A DNA stretch of 9,665 nt from Verrucomicrobiota bacterium (GCA_003217965.1 QHNB01000077.1:1-9665); one strand, 5' to 3'; positions 1 through 7,497 are shown, counted from the stretch's first letter. The notes: generated by a model not told the origin, from the letters alone. Made by a program: numbers and translations.

Positions 1-87
1 TCCGAAATAAGCGAGCCAACGGTGACGGCTAGATCCGGACCAGAATCAGTCACTGCCGGAACGGAAACCGCCTCTCAGTAGAAGCGA

Positions 88-474
88 CTATCCGCGCTCC
101 ACCGGGATAGGCCGGCCGGTTTCGTCCACCGCGACATAGACGAAAACTCCCCGCGTGACCAAAACCGGTTCCGTATGTTGCCGGAAACGCTCGACCCACA
201 CCTCAACGGGGATTTTCATGGAAGAGCGCCCGATTTTTTCCACCCAAGCGTAACACGTCACCGTATCGCCAACGCCTACCGGTTGCAGAAAGGACAGCCC
301 TTCCATCGCCACAGTCACCACGCGCGCCTTTGCCGTTTTTCCAGCGAGAATCGCGCTGCCCAGATCCATCTGGGACATCACCCAACCTCCAAAAATATCG
401 CCAGTCGGATTTGTGTCTGCCGGCATGGCAATGGTGCGAATGACGAGCTCGCCTTTGGGTTTTTCCACTTTCAA
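88..474 (-). CDS. yciA: YciA-type acyl-CoA thioesterase (hotdog fold)
   Basis: Probably a cytoplasmic acyl-CoA thioesterase that hydrolyses CoA thioesters to free acid and CoA. The 128 residues form one hotdog domain. The N-terminal block around residues 13-35 (RTIAMPADTNPTGDIFGGW, then MSQMD) closely matches E. coli YciA, including the GDIFGG loop that carries the conserved Asp at about residue 26. Later blocks (RVVTV near 51, FLQPVGVGD near 62, FVYVAVD near 111) also fit, and the length is usual for the family. There is no ATG near the N-terminus. The start is TTG at 474 or GTG at 468; both keep the conserved part and neither has a Shine-Dalgarno sequence. The gene follows queA on the same strand and in the same frame, but a terminator-like hairpin lies between them and its T-run covers the TTG. 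Internal transcription from within queA, or partial read-through, would therefore be needed. The family assignment is secure; the substrate is unknown. Confidence 0.9.
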   Translation of the reverse strand: MKVEKPKGELVIRTIAMPADTNPTGDIFGGWVMSQMDLGSAILAGKTAKARVVTVAMEGLSFLQPVGVGDTVTCYAWVEKIGRSSMKIPVEVWVERFRQHTEPVLVTRGVFVYVAVDETGRPIPVERG

Positions 475-508
475 AAAACTAGCGTCGGCGTCAGACCTGA
501 CGCACGCT
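473..508 (-). terminator. Intrinsic terminator after queA
   Basis: Read on the minus strand, the RNA can fold with an outer 5-bp stem (plus-strand 504-508 with 481-485) and an inner 6-bp stem (498-503 with 488-493). The loop is 4 nt (494-497) and there is one 2-nt bulge (486-487). After AG comes a run of six T (plus-strand A 473-478). A GC-rich stem followed by a U-tract is the standard rho-independent form. It begins at the queA stop codon and its T-run overlaps the candidate TTG start of yciA, so it could also act as an attenuator between the two genes. Confidence 0.65.
481..496 (+). repeat. Intergenic motif, copy 1
   Basis: The 16-bp sequence AGCGTCGGCGTCAGAC, preceded by an A-rich tract. 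It recurs at 7538-7553 with one mismatch, again after an A-rich tract. This copy forms the 3' arm and part of the loop of the queA terminator hairpin. Confidence 0.5.
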
Positions 509-1488
509 CAAAAAATCAACATGCAATCTCCGTAACTGAAAAAGCGATATCGTGTGCGAACTGCTTCCTCATAAGCACGGCGGACAAAATCGCGGCCGGC
601 AAATGCGCTCACCAGCATGAGTAGTGTCGAACGAGGCAAATGGAAATTAGTTAGGAGCACGTCTACCGCGTGAAATTGGAAAGGCGGGTATATAAAGATA
701 TCCGTCTCGCGCTCGATCCCGCGGATTTCGCCAAACTGCCGATAAACCGACTCCAAGATACGAACGGTGGTGGTTCCGACAGCAATACACCGGGCCGCAT
801 TTCTGATCGCATGGGCTGCCTTTTCTGAGACACAAAATCGTTCCGGGGGCATTTGGTGTTGCGAGATATCATCCGTCTTCACTGGGCGAAAAGTTGCCGT
901 GCCAACATGCAAGGTCACGAAGACGTGCGGAATGGCAGCCAAAATTTTGGGCGTGAAATGCAGCCCGGCAGTGGGCGCGGCGACAGAGCCGTCGGATCGA
1001 GCGAAAACAGTTTGATAGCGCGTTTCGTCCTCGGCTCCGTGGGATCGAGTGATATAGGGTGGCAACGGTAGCAATCCGCTACGTTGAAAATCGACCTCCT
1101 CCGAGAGCAAGATCTCGCGGCCGCCATCAGGAAAATATTTTCCTGCTTCCACGCGGATGCCTTTGATGGAAACTGCCACGCCCGTGCGAAATCGTCGCCC
1201 GGGCCCGACCAAAGCCTTCCATCGACGCGGCGCGAGTTTTTGCAAAAACAGGAATTCGATTCTGCCGTCGTCAGAAAAATGTCGCGCCGGTAGGACGCGT
1301 GAGTTGTTCAAAACAAGTAAATCACTATCCCGAAGGAAATTTTTCAGGTCAATGAACCGGGCATGCTCGATCGTCTGTCGGTCACGATGGAGGACGAGCA
1401 TGCGAGAGTCCTCCCGGCGTGGCAGCGGATGTTGCGCGATTAATTCAGGCGGCAACTCATAATCATAATCTCTGAGCCTCGTGCTCAT
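508..1488 (-). CDS. queA: S-adenosylmethionine:tRNA ribosyltransferase-isomerase QueA
   Basis: QueA transfers and isomerises the ribosyl group of S-adenosylmethionine onto 7-aminomethyl-7-deazaguanine at tRNA position 34, giving epoxyqueuosine, the penultimate queuosine intermediate. From the chosen start the protein has 326 residues, slightly short for the family (about 340-355). Family blocks visible in order: YDYELPPELIAQHP at 8-21, VLNNSRVLPAR at 59-69, APTAGLHFT at 171-179, HVGTATFRPV at 194-203, GTTTVRILES at 238-247 and TNFHLPRSTLLML at 280-292. The open frame runs 89 codons upstream to 1755, but that part is antisense to the glycosylase gene and looks unlike QueA. ATG 1488 gives the usual N-terminus; ATG 1494, two codons upstream, is also possible. 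Some residues appear to be missing after the VLPAR block compared with common QueA proteins, which would explain the shorter length. No other queuosine gene is in the window. Confidence 0.96.
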   Translation of the reverse strand: MSTRLRDYDYELPPELIAQHPLPRREDSRMLVLHRDRQTIEHARFIDLKNFLRDSDLLVLNNSRVLPARHFSDDGRIEFLFLQKLAPRRWKALVGPGRRFRTGVAVSIKGIRVEAGKYFPDGGREILLSEEVDFQRSGLLPLPPYITRSHGAEDETRYQTVFARSDGSVAAPTAGLHFTPKILAAIPHVFVTLHVGTATFRPVKTDDISQHQMPPERFCVSEKAAHAIRNAARCIAVGTTTVRILESVYRQFGEIRGIERETDIFIYPPFQFHAVDVLLTNFHLPRSTLLMLVSAFAGRDFVRRAYEEAVRTRYRFFSYGDCMLIF

Positions 1489-1541
1489 CGTCATAGCATG
1501 AAAGGATTTGCCGAGACGTGCAAAATTGAGATGATCGCGCC
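1489..1541. promoter_or_regulatory. Divergent queA / uracil-DNA glycosylase control region
   Basis: Only 53 bp separate the start codons of queA and the glycosylase gene. Promoters for both must lie here or reach into the opposing coding sequences. I see no convincing -35/-10 pair and no strong Shine-Dalgarno sequence on either strand, so this is called from gene arrangement alone. Confidence 0.3.
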
Positions 1542-2306
1542 GTGCTTGAGCCCGCGATCTCCCTGGTTCTGACGAAATTGAAGGAAATCCGTGATTCGCG
1601 GGAACAGCGACCCCGGGTTTCAAGAGACACGCTCCTGCGATTTGTGGAGAGCGGATTACAGGAGTCGCAAGCGGCGCCTGGAAAATCAGAATTGCTGGAA
1701 TTGCTGAATTCTCGGGTTTCTTCCTGCACGAAATGTCCACACCTAGCCCGATCACGCACGCAAACCGTCTTTGGGGTTGGTAATCCCGATGCCGAATTAA
1801 TGTTCATTGGCGAGGCGCCGGGAGCGGACGAAGATGCACGCGGTGAACCGTTTGTCGGACGAGCCGGCCAATTGCTCACCCGAATCATCGAGACGATGGG
1901 GCTTACTCGCGGCGACGTTTACATCGCCAATATCTTGAAGTGTCGACCGGACATGCCTCAAGGCGTATCCGGAAACCGACCGCCGACCCCGCAGGAAATG
2001 GAGACGTGCATTTCCTACTTGCTGGAGCAGGTAAAGATTATTCAGCCGCGCGTGATCGTGGCTCTTGGGGCGACGGCAGTGGAGGGATTACTCGGTGTGC
2101 GTCGTACGATGCGCGAGCTGCGCGGCCGCTGGCATTCATTCAACGAGATACCACTTATGATCACGTATCATCCCTCTTACTTGCTGCGCAATCCAATGCT
2201 TAGCGAAAAACGGAAGGTGTGGGAAGACATGCTGGCTGTGCTCGAACACCTCGAAAAGCCGATTACCGAAAAGCAGCGAAAATACTTCCTCAGCGCAAAC
2301 GATTGA
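1542..2306 (+). CDS. udg: Family-4 uracil-DNA glycosylase with [4Fe-4S] cluster
   Basis: Removes uracil from DNA to start base-excision repair. The 254-residue protein has an N-terminal extension of about 55 residues, then the family-4 core. Four cysteines fit the known cluster ligands: C62 and C65 (CTKCPHL), C134 (NILKCRP) and C156 (METCISYL). The catalytic-loop motif GEAPGADED is at 90-98, followed by PFVGRAGQLL, and the second active-site motif HPSYLL is at 210-215. The short tail after about residue 235 is not recognised. The start is GTG: an in-frame stop (TGA 1527-1529) lies upstream and the next in-frame ATG falls inside the core. No good ribosome-binding site is visible. The gene is divergent from queA, and its last 17 bp overlap the convergent squalene/phytoene-synthase-family gene. 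Family-5 enzymes are related, but GEAPGADED fits family 4 better. Confidence 0.94.
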   Translation: MLEPAISLVLTKLKEIRDSREQRPRVSRDTLLRFVESGLQESQAAPGKSELLELLNSRVSSCTKCPHLARSRTQTVFGVGNPDAELMFIGEAPGADEDARGEPFVGRAGQLLTRIIETMGLTRGDVYIANILKCRPDMPQGVSGNRPPTPQEMETCISYLLEQVKIIQPRVIVALGATAVEGLLGVRRTMRELRGRWHSFNEIPLMITYHPSYLLRNPMLSEKRKVWEDMLAVLEHLEKPITEKQRKYFLSAND

Positions 2307-3267
2307 ACATCGTCCGCAGGTGATCGGGCTTTGCCAACGTGATCGCCACCGATCCGATCATCGTGCGTACTTGCGAACGCGGCACTTTCACCCGTTTGTG
2401 CAAAGCGTTAAGGCCTTCGGCTTGAACTAAGGCCAAAGTTCGTGCTCCAATTAATGCCGGCAGTGACGTGGCAACACGGACGCGCGCCGATCGAATCGCC
2501 ACGGAATAATCAATCCCGGCACTTAAGCCTGCTCCTGCTTCATTAATCCAGGATTGAAAGATTGGACGAAACGCAGCCGGCTCATGCTGAAGATCCTCCA
2601 CCGTGAGCTCGGCGACGCGCAACTGGTCCTCGGGAAAGTAACAGCGGCCGGCGCGCAAATCGTTACCTGCATCTCGCAAAATGTTCACCAGCTGGAGACC
2701 GCAACCGTATTGCCGGCCCAATTCAAGCATCTCCGGTTCGGGCAGATTAGCGAACGGAACAAGCTTGCGGGAACAAAGGCGTGTCCAGAACTCTCCAACA
2801 CAACCGGCGACGAGATAGGCATATTCGCGCAATTCTTTCGCACTAGCGAGAGCGGCCAACCCGTTGCGCCATCGTGTCAGATCGAGGAGTTGACCCCGTG
2901 TAATTGTTTTCAGCAAGACGCGAACGTCTGCTCGATCTTCCCCTGTTAACCGCGCGAGAGCGCGAAGGGAGCGTTCAACCGACTCGATCAGATTTCGCTC
3001 GGCTTCGTTCTTCTGGAGTGGAGCAAATGTTTCCCTCAATTCGCCGGCGACCCCGTTTGCATCGCCTTGGATTGCGTCCGCCAGTGCTTGGAGCATTCTG
3101 ATTCGCAGATCGACATCGATCGCACTTGTATCTGCAATCGTATCGGTGGTTCGAGCAAGCAGATAGGCGCGCGCCACGGGTTCGCGCAGTGTGCGCGGCA
3201 ACACGCGGATCGAAATGTAAAAGGACCGAGAAACCGGCCGCAATAGAGTCAGTTGACTCGTGTTCAC
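2290..3267 (-). CDS. Squalene/phytoene synthase family enzyme (squalene-synthase-like)
   Basis: A head-to-head prenyl synthase that probably condenses two farnesyl diphosphates toward (pre)squalene. The 325-residue protein is all-helical with no membrane anchor. Visible motifs: substrate-pocket block VSRSFYISIRVLP at 12-24, first aspartate motif DTIAD at 42-46, YLVAGCVGEFW at 151-161, and second aspartate motif RDAGND at 198-203 within GLQLVNILRD, followed by GRCYFP. The extended N-terminal block and the YLVAG region look more like squalene synthase than CrtB, but product specificity cannot be read safely. No hpnE or shc lies nearby. GTG 3267 was chosen because it starts just before the family domain and overlaps the TGA of the upstream DUF362 gene (GTGA), suggesting translational coupling. 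The 40 extra codons upstream, to 3387, are out-of-frame DUF362 sequence, and the first in-frame Met (residue 58) comes too late. Confidence 0.85.
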   Translation of the reverse strand: MNTSQLTLLRPVSRSFYISIRVLPRTLREPVARAYLLARTTDTIADTSAIDVDLRIRMLQALADAIQGDANGVAGELRETFAPLQKNEAERNLIESVERSLRALARLTGEDRADVRVLLKTITRGQLLDLTRWRNGLAALASAKELREYAYLVAGCVGEFWTRLCSRKLVPFANLPEPEMLELGRQYGCGLQLVNILRDAGNDLRAGRCYFPEDQLRVAELTVEDLQHEPAAFRPIFQSWINEAGAGLSAGIDYSVAIRSARVRVATSLPALIGARTLALVQAEGLNALHKRVKVPRSQVRTMIGSVAITLAKPDHLRTMFNRLR

Positions 3268-4331
3268 GGCGAAACGTTTCGGATTTCGATTCGATCGAGG
3301 TTGGCATTGCCCAGGCCGATTTGTGCAGCCGCTTCCACGTGGACCGCCCGCTGGGCAAGGGGCGATAAACTGGCACGTTGGCGCCATTCGTCGATTTTTT
3401 TCAGCGCGATGGCATCGATGGCGACAGGATCACGACTGGCATAGATGGTGGCATGATGAAGTTGAAAATTGGGATAGGCTGCCGGCCCGCCGGCGTATTC
3501 AGCGATCAATCCATCCATGATGTTGAGGACGACTTTGTTTGAGATCACGGGCTCACGGTAAATTTCAGCAAGGCTGGAGGCCCCAAACCGCGGGTTTTGT
3601 GTGAAGCGCCTCCAATTATCCAAGTTCGGAATAGTCATGTTATAAATGCAACCAGCAATGCCGTTGGTTTCGCTGTCGCTCATGACTGGAACGTTGATGA
3701 CTTTGGTCACCTCGCTCGTCAGCACACGGGCTAAATGACTTACGCTACTGGTATTTTCGGTGTCGGATAACGGAACCACCGTGCGTCCGATGTACTCGTA
3801 ATCGCCCCAAACTAATTTGCCGAGGATCGGGGAGCTTACGACCGCTTGGGCATCGTAACCATCCCGGGGGGCGATGCTAATCAGCCGATAAGGTTCCGTT
3901 TTGTAACCAGCTTCAGCTGCACCCCCGAGGCTGCGATCCCACACAATAATGCTGTCGCGCGGATGACCGGCGGCAGCGAGCCCATCGACAATGGCGTTAA
4001 CGATATCGCGATGGGTAGTAAAAATTTCTCCACCGATCGCCGAAATTTTTATTCCGATCTTGTCTTTCGGTGAAACGAGTGAGCTCCAGGCACTGGCAAC
4101 ATCAGGCTGATTCGTAACGGCCGTCACTAACCGATCCACCATCGCATGGACAATAGCCGGGTTGGTCTTGTAACTTTTGATCGCTGCTGGATTGTGGGCG
4201 GCGTAGACAACCGACGGCGTGGTAGCCGGCCGTGGCATCTGCGCTGATGCGATTTGAACGGCAACGAATATTTGGCTGAGAACGAGCAGACGCACGAAGA
4301 GGACCAGTTTATGAACAGCGCTCCGGCGCAC
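3264..4331 (-). CDS. Exported DUF362 domain protein
   Basis: Exported protein of the DUF362 family; its biochemical function is unknown. Residues 1-31 form a signal peptide: basic n-region (MRRSAVHK), hydrophobic core, and a likely cleavage site after ASA with Q31 next. The mature part carries the family pattern: KDKIGIKISAIGG near 88-100, then THRDIVNAIVDGL, then IIVWDRS, and DPVAIDAIALKKI near the C-terminus. There is almost no cysteine, so the ferredoxin-like cluster found in some relatives is absent. The start is GTG 4331, the most upstream possible because a stop lies two codons before it. It would overlap the divergent hemW by 21 bp. GTG 4295 would avoid the overlap and still leave a 19-residue signal peptide. 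The stop overlaps the start of the squalene-synthase-like gene, so the two are probably one operon. A role near the membrane linked to that enzyme is only a guess. Confidence 0.85.
   Translation of the reverse strand: MRRSAVHKLVLFVRLLVLSQIFVAVQIASAQMPRPATTPSVVYAAHNPAAIKSYKTNPAIVHAMVDRLVTAVTNQPDVASAWSSLVSPKDKIGIKISAIGGEIFTTHRDIVNAIVDGLAAAGHPRDSIIVWDRSLGGAAEAGYKTEPYRLISIAPRDGYDAQAVVSSPILGKLVWGDYEYIGRTVVPLSDTENTSSVSHLARVLTSEVTKVINVPVMSDSETNGIAGCIYNMTIPNLDNWRRFTQNPRFGASSLAEIYREPVISNKVVLNIMDGLIAEYAGGPAAYPNFQLHHATIYASRDPVAIDAIALKKIDEWRQRASLSPLAQRAVHVEAAAQIGLGNANLDRIEIRNVSP
4298..4303 (+). promoter_or_regulatory. Shine-Dalgarno site of hemW
   Basis: AGAGGA lies 7 nt before ATG 4311, an ideal spacing. 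It is the only clear Shine-Dalgarno site in the window and decides between ATG 4311 and the in-frame ATG 4254, which would add 19 residues unlike the family. Confidence 0.7.
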
Positions 4332-5432
4332 AACTCAGACGCTGTCAGACACCTTTACGTTCATTTTCCATTTTGTGCGCGGATTTGCCCCTATTGCGCA
4401 TTTTATAAGACCCGTGGTAATTCCGCCGATTTCGCCGCATTTTGTGACGCCCTCGCGATCGAAGCTAAGTGTGCGTCGGAAAAAATCTCGCTAGATCTCG
4501 ATACCCTTTTTTGGGGAGGCGGAACGCCGACCGCCTTATCTACCGATCACCTCGCGACTTTGATGCGCTCGTTCGCCCAAACTTTTGATCTGCGTCGACT
4601 GACCGAGTGGACGATTGAAGCCAATCCAGGGAGCGTTTCTGCCAAAAAAGCGGCGGTCCTGCGCCGCGCTGGTATCACCCGTATCAGCCTCGGCATACAA
4701 AGTTGGGAAGACGACTTGCTGTGCCTGCTGGGTCGCGAACATGACGCCAGGCAAGCGGAGGAATCATTTCGAATTTTCCGCGATGCCGGGTTCGAAAATA
4801 TCAGCGTCGATCTCATGTTTGCCTTGCCCGGGCAAACCGAATCGCAATGGCGCGCCTCACTTGAAAGAACGATCGCGCTCAAGCCGGAGCACATTTCGAC
4901 TTACTGCCTGACCTACGAAGAGGACACCGAGTTTCTGGCACGTTTTGAACTTGGCGAGTTTCGCGCGCAAGACGAAATTGAAGCGCGATTTTTCGAACTC
5001 GCGATGGCCATGCTCGAAGCTGCCGGCTACCAGCATTACGAGATTTCCAATTACGCGCGACCCGGTTTTCAGTCGCGGCACAATGAAGCTTACTGGCGCG
5101 GGGAGGACTATATTGGTCTTGGGCCGAGCGCGTTTTCCACGCGCAAAAATGAGCGCTGGCAAAATATCGCGGATCATCGCGAATACGCGCGACGTTTGTC
5201 GGCCGGTGAGTCGCCGATTGCCTCGACGGAAATGCTGACGACAGAGATGAAACGGGCGGAACAGATCGCCCTTGGTTTACGTTCATACCAAGGCGTCGCT
5301 GCGGATTTGCTCGCCGCCAGCAATGCAAAGGCTCTACTCGAAGCAGGATTAGTTGCCTACAGGAAGGGCCGCGTTGTTCTCACTCAGGCCGGCAAATTGG
5401 TGGCGGATTCGGTGGCGGAAGAGCTCCTCTAG
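4311..5432 (+). CDS. hemW: Radical SAM haem chaperone HemW
   Basis: HemW binds haem and a [4Fe-4S] cluster and is thought to insert haem into membrane respiratory enzymes. It is often misannotated as coproporphyrinogen III oxidase (HemN). The 373-residue protein opens with HLYVHFPFCARICPYCAF: the cluster cysteines are C22, C26 and C29, and the following residues are A-F. It therefore lacks the fourth cysteine of the CxxxCxxCxC motif typical of true HemN. GGGTPT at 69-74 is the usual SAM-binding block. HNEAYW at 257-262 is the HNxxYW signature of HemW, followed by GLGPSAFS. The C-terminal part (about 300-373) fits the HemN_C winged-helix domain. The start is set by the Shine-Dalgarno site at 4298-4303. 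Its promoter must lie within the 5' end of the divergent DUF362 gene. It converges on uppS with a 36-bp gap. Confidence 0.93.
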   Translation: MNSAPAHNSDAVRHLYVHFPFCARICPYCAFYKTRGNSADFAAFCDALAIEAKCASEKISLDLDTLFWGGGTPTALSTDHLATLMRSFAQTFDLRRLTEWTIEANPGSVSAKKAAVLRRAGITRISLGIQSWEDDLLCLLGREHDARQAEESFRIFRDAGFENISVDLMFALPGQTESQWRASLERTIALKPEHISTYCLTYEEDTEFLARFELGEFRAQDEIEARFFELAMAMLEAAGYQHYEISNYARPGFQSRHNEAYWRGEDYIGLGPSAFSTRKNERWQNIADHREYARRLSAGESPIASTEMLTTEMKRAEQIALGLRSYQGVAADLLAASNAKALLEAGLVAYRKGRVVLTQAGKLVADSVAEELL

Positions 5433-5468
5433 AGACACCTTCAAAGAAGGCGCCGATTCCAGCCCGGG

Positions 5469-6191
5469 CTACAAAACATCGACGCCACCGTAACGTCTTT
5501 GCCGTTTACTGAAATCCTCCACCGCAGCGAATAAATCCTTGCGGGTGAAATCGGGCCAGAGTTTCGCTGTGACATACATTTCAGTGTAAGAAAGCTGCCA
5601 AAGCAGAAAGTTTGAGATGCGCATTTCTCCAGAAGTCCGGATCAGCAAATCGGGATCGGGATAATAACGGGTATATAGGTGTTTGCTGAACATCTCGGCA
5701 TTGATCATCGCTTTATCGATGTGGCCGGCCTCGATCTCACGCAGTAAGCTACGAATGCCGTCAATAATCTCGTCGCGACCGCCATAACTGAGCGCGAGAA
5801 TTAATGTCAGACCGGTATTATCGGCGGTGCGCTTGATCGACTCGTGTAGTCGCTTTTGGCAACGATCCGGCAAATCAGTCAGCCTGCCGATTGCTTGAAG
5901 TCGCACATTTTTCTCGATCAATTCCGGGGTTTTATCTTTCAGGAATTTTTCAAGCAATCGCATCAGCGCGAATACTTCGCTTTTCGGTCGCTGCCAGTTC
6001 TCGGCCGAGAACGCGTAGAGAGTGAGATACTCGATCTTTAACTCACCACAGCCTTCGACGCATTCGCGCACGGCCTCGGCGCCTTGTTCGTGGCCTCTGA
6101 TACGCGGCAACCCACGTTGTCTCGCCCAGCGGCCGTTGCCATCCATGATGATTGCGATGTGGCGCGGAACAATTTTTACCGCGGCTGCCAT
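5469..6191 (-). CDS. uppS: Isoprenyl transferase (undecaprenyl diphosphate synthase)
   Basis: A cis-prenyltransferase that extends farnesyl diphosphate with isopentenyl diphosphate, normally to the C55 carrier lipid for peptidoglycan and other surface polymers. The 240 residues match the usual length. Conserved blocks: HIAIIMDGNGRWA at 11-23 with catalytic Asp17, LTLYAFSAENWQRP near 56-69, SYGGRDEI near 140, and DLLIRTSGEMRISNF followed by LLWQLSYTE near 185-210. ATG 6191 is chosen; GTG 6194, directly before it, would add one residue. The purA stop (TAA, 6195-6197) abuts these codons, so purA and uppS are probably co-transcribed and coupled. No cdsA, dxr or frr, the frequent uppS neighbours, is present. 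Chain length cannot be read directly from the sequence. Confidence 0.96.
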   Translation of the reverse strand: MAAAVKIVPRHIAIIMDGNGRWARQRGLPRIRGHEQGAEAVRECVEGCGELKIEYLTLYAFSAENWQRPKSEVFALMRLLEKFLKDKTPELIEKNVRLQAIGRLTDLPDRCQKRLHESIKRTADNTGLTLILALSYGGRDEIIDGIRSLLREIEAGHIDKAMINAEMFSKHLYTRYYPDPDLLIRTSGEMRISNFLLWQLSYTEMYVTAKLWPDFTRKDLFAAVEDFSKRQRRYGGVDVL

Positions 6192-6194
6192 CAC

Positions 6195-7463
6195 TTAAAC
6201 CACGATCGTCTCGGCGCGTGTCGGACCCACACTGACGATCGACAATTTCGCGCCCGTGAGCTGCGAGATTCGGCTCACATAGTCACGAGCGAGTTTCGGC
6301 AACTGTGAAATTTTTCGCGCCGATCGGGTCGACTGCTTCCAACCGCGCACTGTTTCATAAACGGGTTCGCAATTGATCCACTGGGTGGAATCGCAGGGCG
6401 GGACATCAAGCGGTTTACCATTGAGACGGTAGCCAACGCAGATCGAAATTGGGTCCACATTGTCGAGTCCATCGAGATTGGTGATGGCGAGCTCATCAAT
6501 TCCATTGATCATCGTCGCATAACGCGTGACCACGGCGTCGAACCAACCGCAACGCCGGGCCCGCCCAGTCGTCGCACCAAATTCGCGTCCCATTTCGTGC
6601 AGCATCTTCGTCACCCGAGCGTCTTCTGTTGGTAACGGTCCCTCCCCGACTCGCGTGGTATAGGCCTTCATCACCCCGACCACTCGATCCATTCGATGAG
6701 GCGGGACACCGGTGCCTGTACACGCGCCTCCGGCGGTCGTGTTCGAAGAAGTGACGTAAGGATAAGTGCCGTGATCGATATCCAGAAATGTCCCTTGCGC
6801 CCCTTCAAACAAGATCTCGCGCCCCCGCTGTAAAGCTCGACGCAAATAGACCACGGTATTTGTGACGTAAGGAGCGAGGGTTTGGCCTGCCGCAAGATAG
6901 GATTCATTAACTTCGTCAAAATCGATCGGTTTTGCTCCGAGAGCGCGCAGAATGGCATTGTTCTCGCGTATCTTGCCTTCGAGCTTTTTGCTGAATAACG
7001 ACGGCTGAATTACATCGGAAATCCGCAAGCCGGTACGCGCCGCTTTATCTCCGTAAGCCGGTCCAATTCCCCGCTTGGTCGTACCGATCCGGGCCCGGCC
7101 TTTCCTTAGCTCGCGTTGCTCATCCAAGGCGCGATGGTAAGGCAAAACCAAGTGTGCGGCATCGCTAATGAGCAAGTTGCGATGAATCGTGACACCGAGA
7201 TCTCGCAAACCGACGATCTCGTCGACAAGGGCAATCGGATCGATCACGACTCCGTTGCCGATGACACAGACTTTGTTCCGACGCAAAATGCCCGATGGAA
7301 TTAGGTGCAAGATGTAGGTCTTGCCGCGGTGAATGACCGTGTGCCCGGCGTTGTTGCCTCCCTGACTGCGTACGATGACGTCGGCATCCGCCGTCAGGAC
7401 ATCGATGATCTTTCCTTTCCCTTCGTCACCCCATTGCGCGCCGATTAAGATGGTGTTCGACAT
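6195..7463 (-). CDS. purA: Adenylosuccinate synthetase PurA
   Basis: Catalyses the GTP-dependent joining of IMP and aspartate to adenylosuccinate, the first committed step from IMP to AMP; cytoplasmic. The 422 residues are close to the usual length of about 430. Visible: ILIGAQWGDEGKGK at 5-18 with catalytic Asp13, GGNNAGHTV at 35-43 with catalytic His41, TTKRGIGPAY, EGAQGTFLDIDHGTYPYVTS, the Arg-rich GRARRCGWFD, and NLDGLD. ATG 7463 puts Asp13 and His41 at the same positions as in E. coli. The 12 extra upstream codons, to 7499, are not conserved. There is no Shine-Dalgarno site. The upstream 166 bp hold an 8-bp direct repeat and a second copy of the window's intergenic motif. uppS follows immediately. 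Confidence 0.97.
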   Translation of the reverse strand: MSNTILIGAQWGDEGKGKIIDVLTADADVIVRSQGGNNAGHTVIHRGKTYILHLIPSGILRRNKVCVIGNGVVIDPIALVDEIVGLRDLGVTIHRNLLISDAAHLVLPYHRALDEQRELRKGRARIGTTKRGIGPAYGDKAARTGLRISDVIQPSLFSKKLEGKIRENNAILRALGAKPIDFDEVNESYLAAGQTLAPYVTNTVVYLRRALQRGREILFEGAQGTFLDIDHGTYPYVTSSNTTAGGACTGTGVPPHRMDRVVGVMKAYTTRVGEGPLPTEDARVTKMLHEMGREFGATTGRARRCGWFDAVVTRYATMINGIDELAITNLDGLDNVDPISICVGYRLNGKPLDVPPCDSTQWINCEPVYETVRGWKQSTRSARKISQLPKLARDYVSRISQLTGAKLSIVSVGPTRAETIVV

Positions 7464-7497
7464 GATTCGAAGGTAGGCAAAAAATTTTCCCGACCGC

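Noticed and set aside
1..81. Open plus-strand frame from the window edge to TAG at 79-81, possibly the C-terminus of an upstream gene.
   Set aside because: Only 26 codons of S/T/E/G-rich sequence are visible, with no recognisable motif. That length of open frame is common by chance.
496..510. QueA-YciA fusion by stop-codon read-through.
   Set aside because: The genes share a frame, but a terminator hairpin fills the spacer, both proteins match families that end or start there, and no recoding signal is evident.
1489..1755. N-terminal extension of queA up to 1755.
   Set aside because: It is antisense to the glycosylase gene, unlike any QueA N-terminus, and the family domain begins right at ATG 1488.
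4311..5432. Oxygen-independent coproporphyrinogen III oxidase (HemN).
   Set aside because: It lacks the fourth cysteine of CxxxCxxCxC and has the HNxxYW motif of HemW.
5433..5470. Bidirectional terminator between hemW and uppS (stem CCTTC/GAAGG at 5438-5450; palindrome AGCCCGGGCT at 5461-5470).
   Set aside because: The stems are only 5 bp with a 3-nt or no loop, and no T-run follows on either strand.
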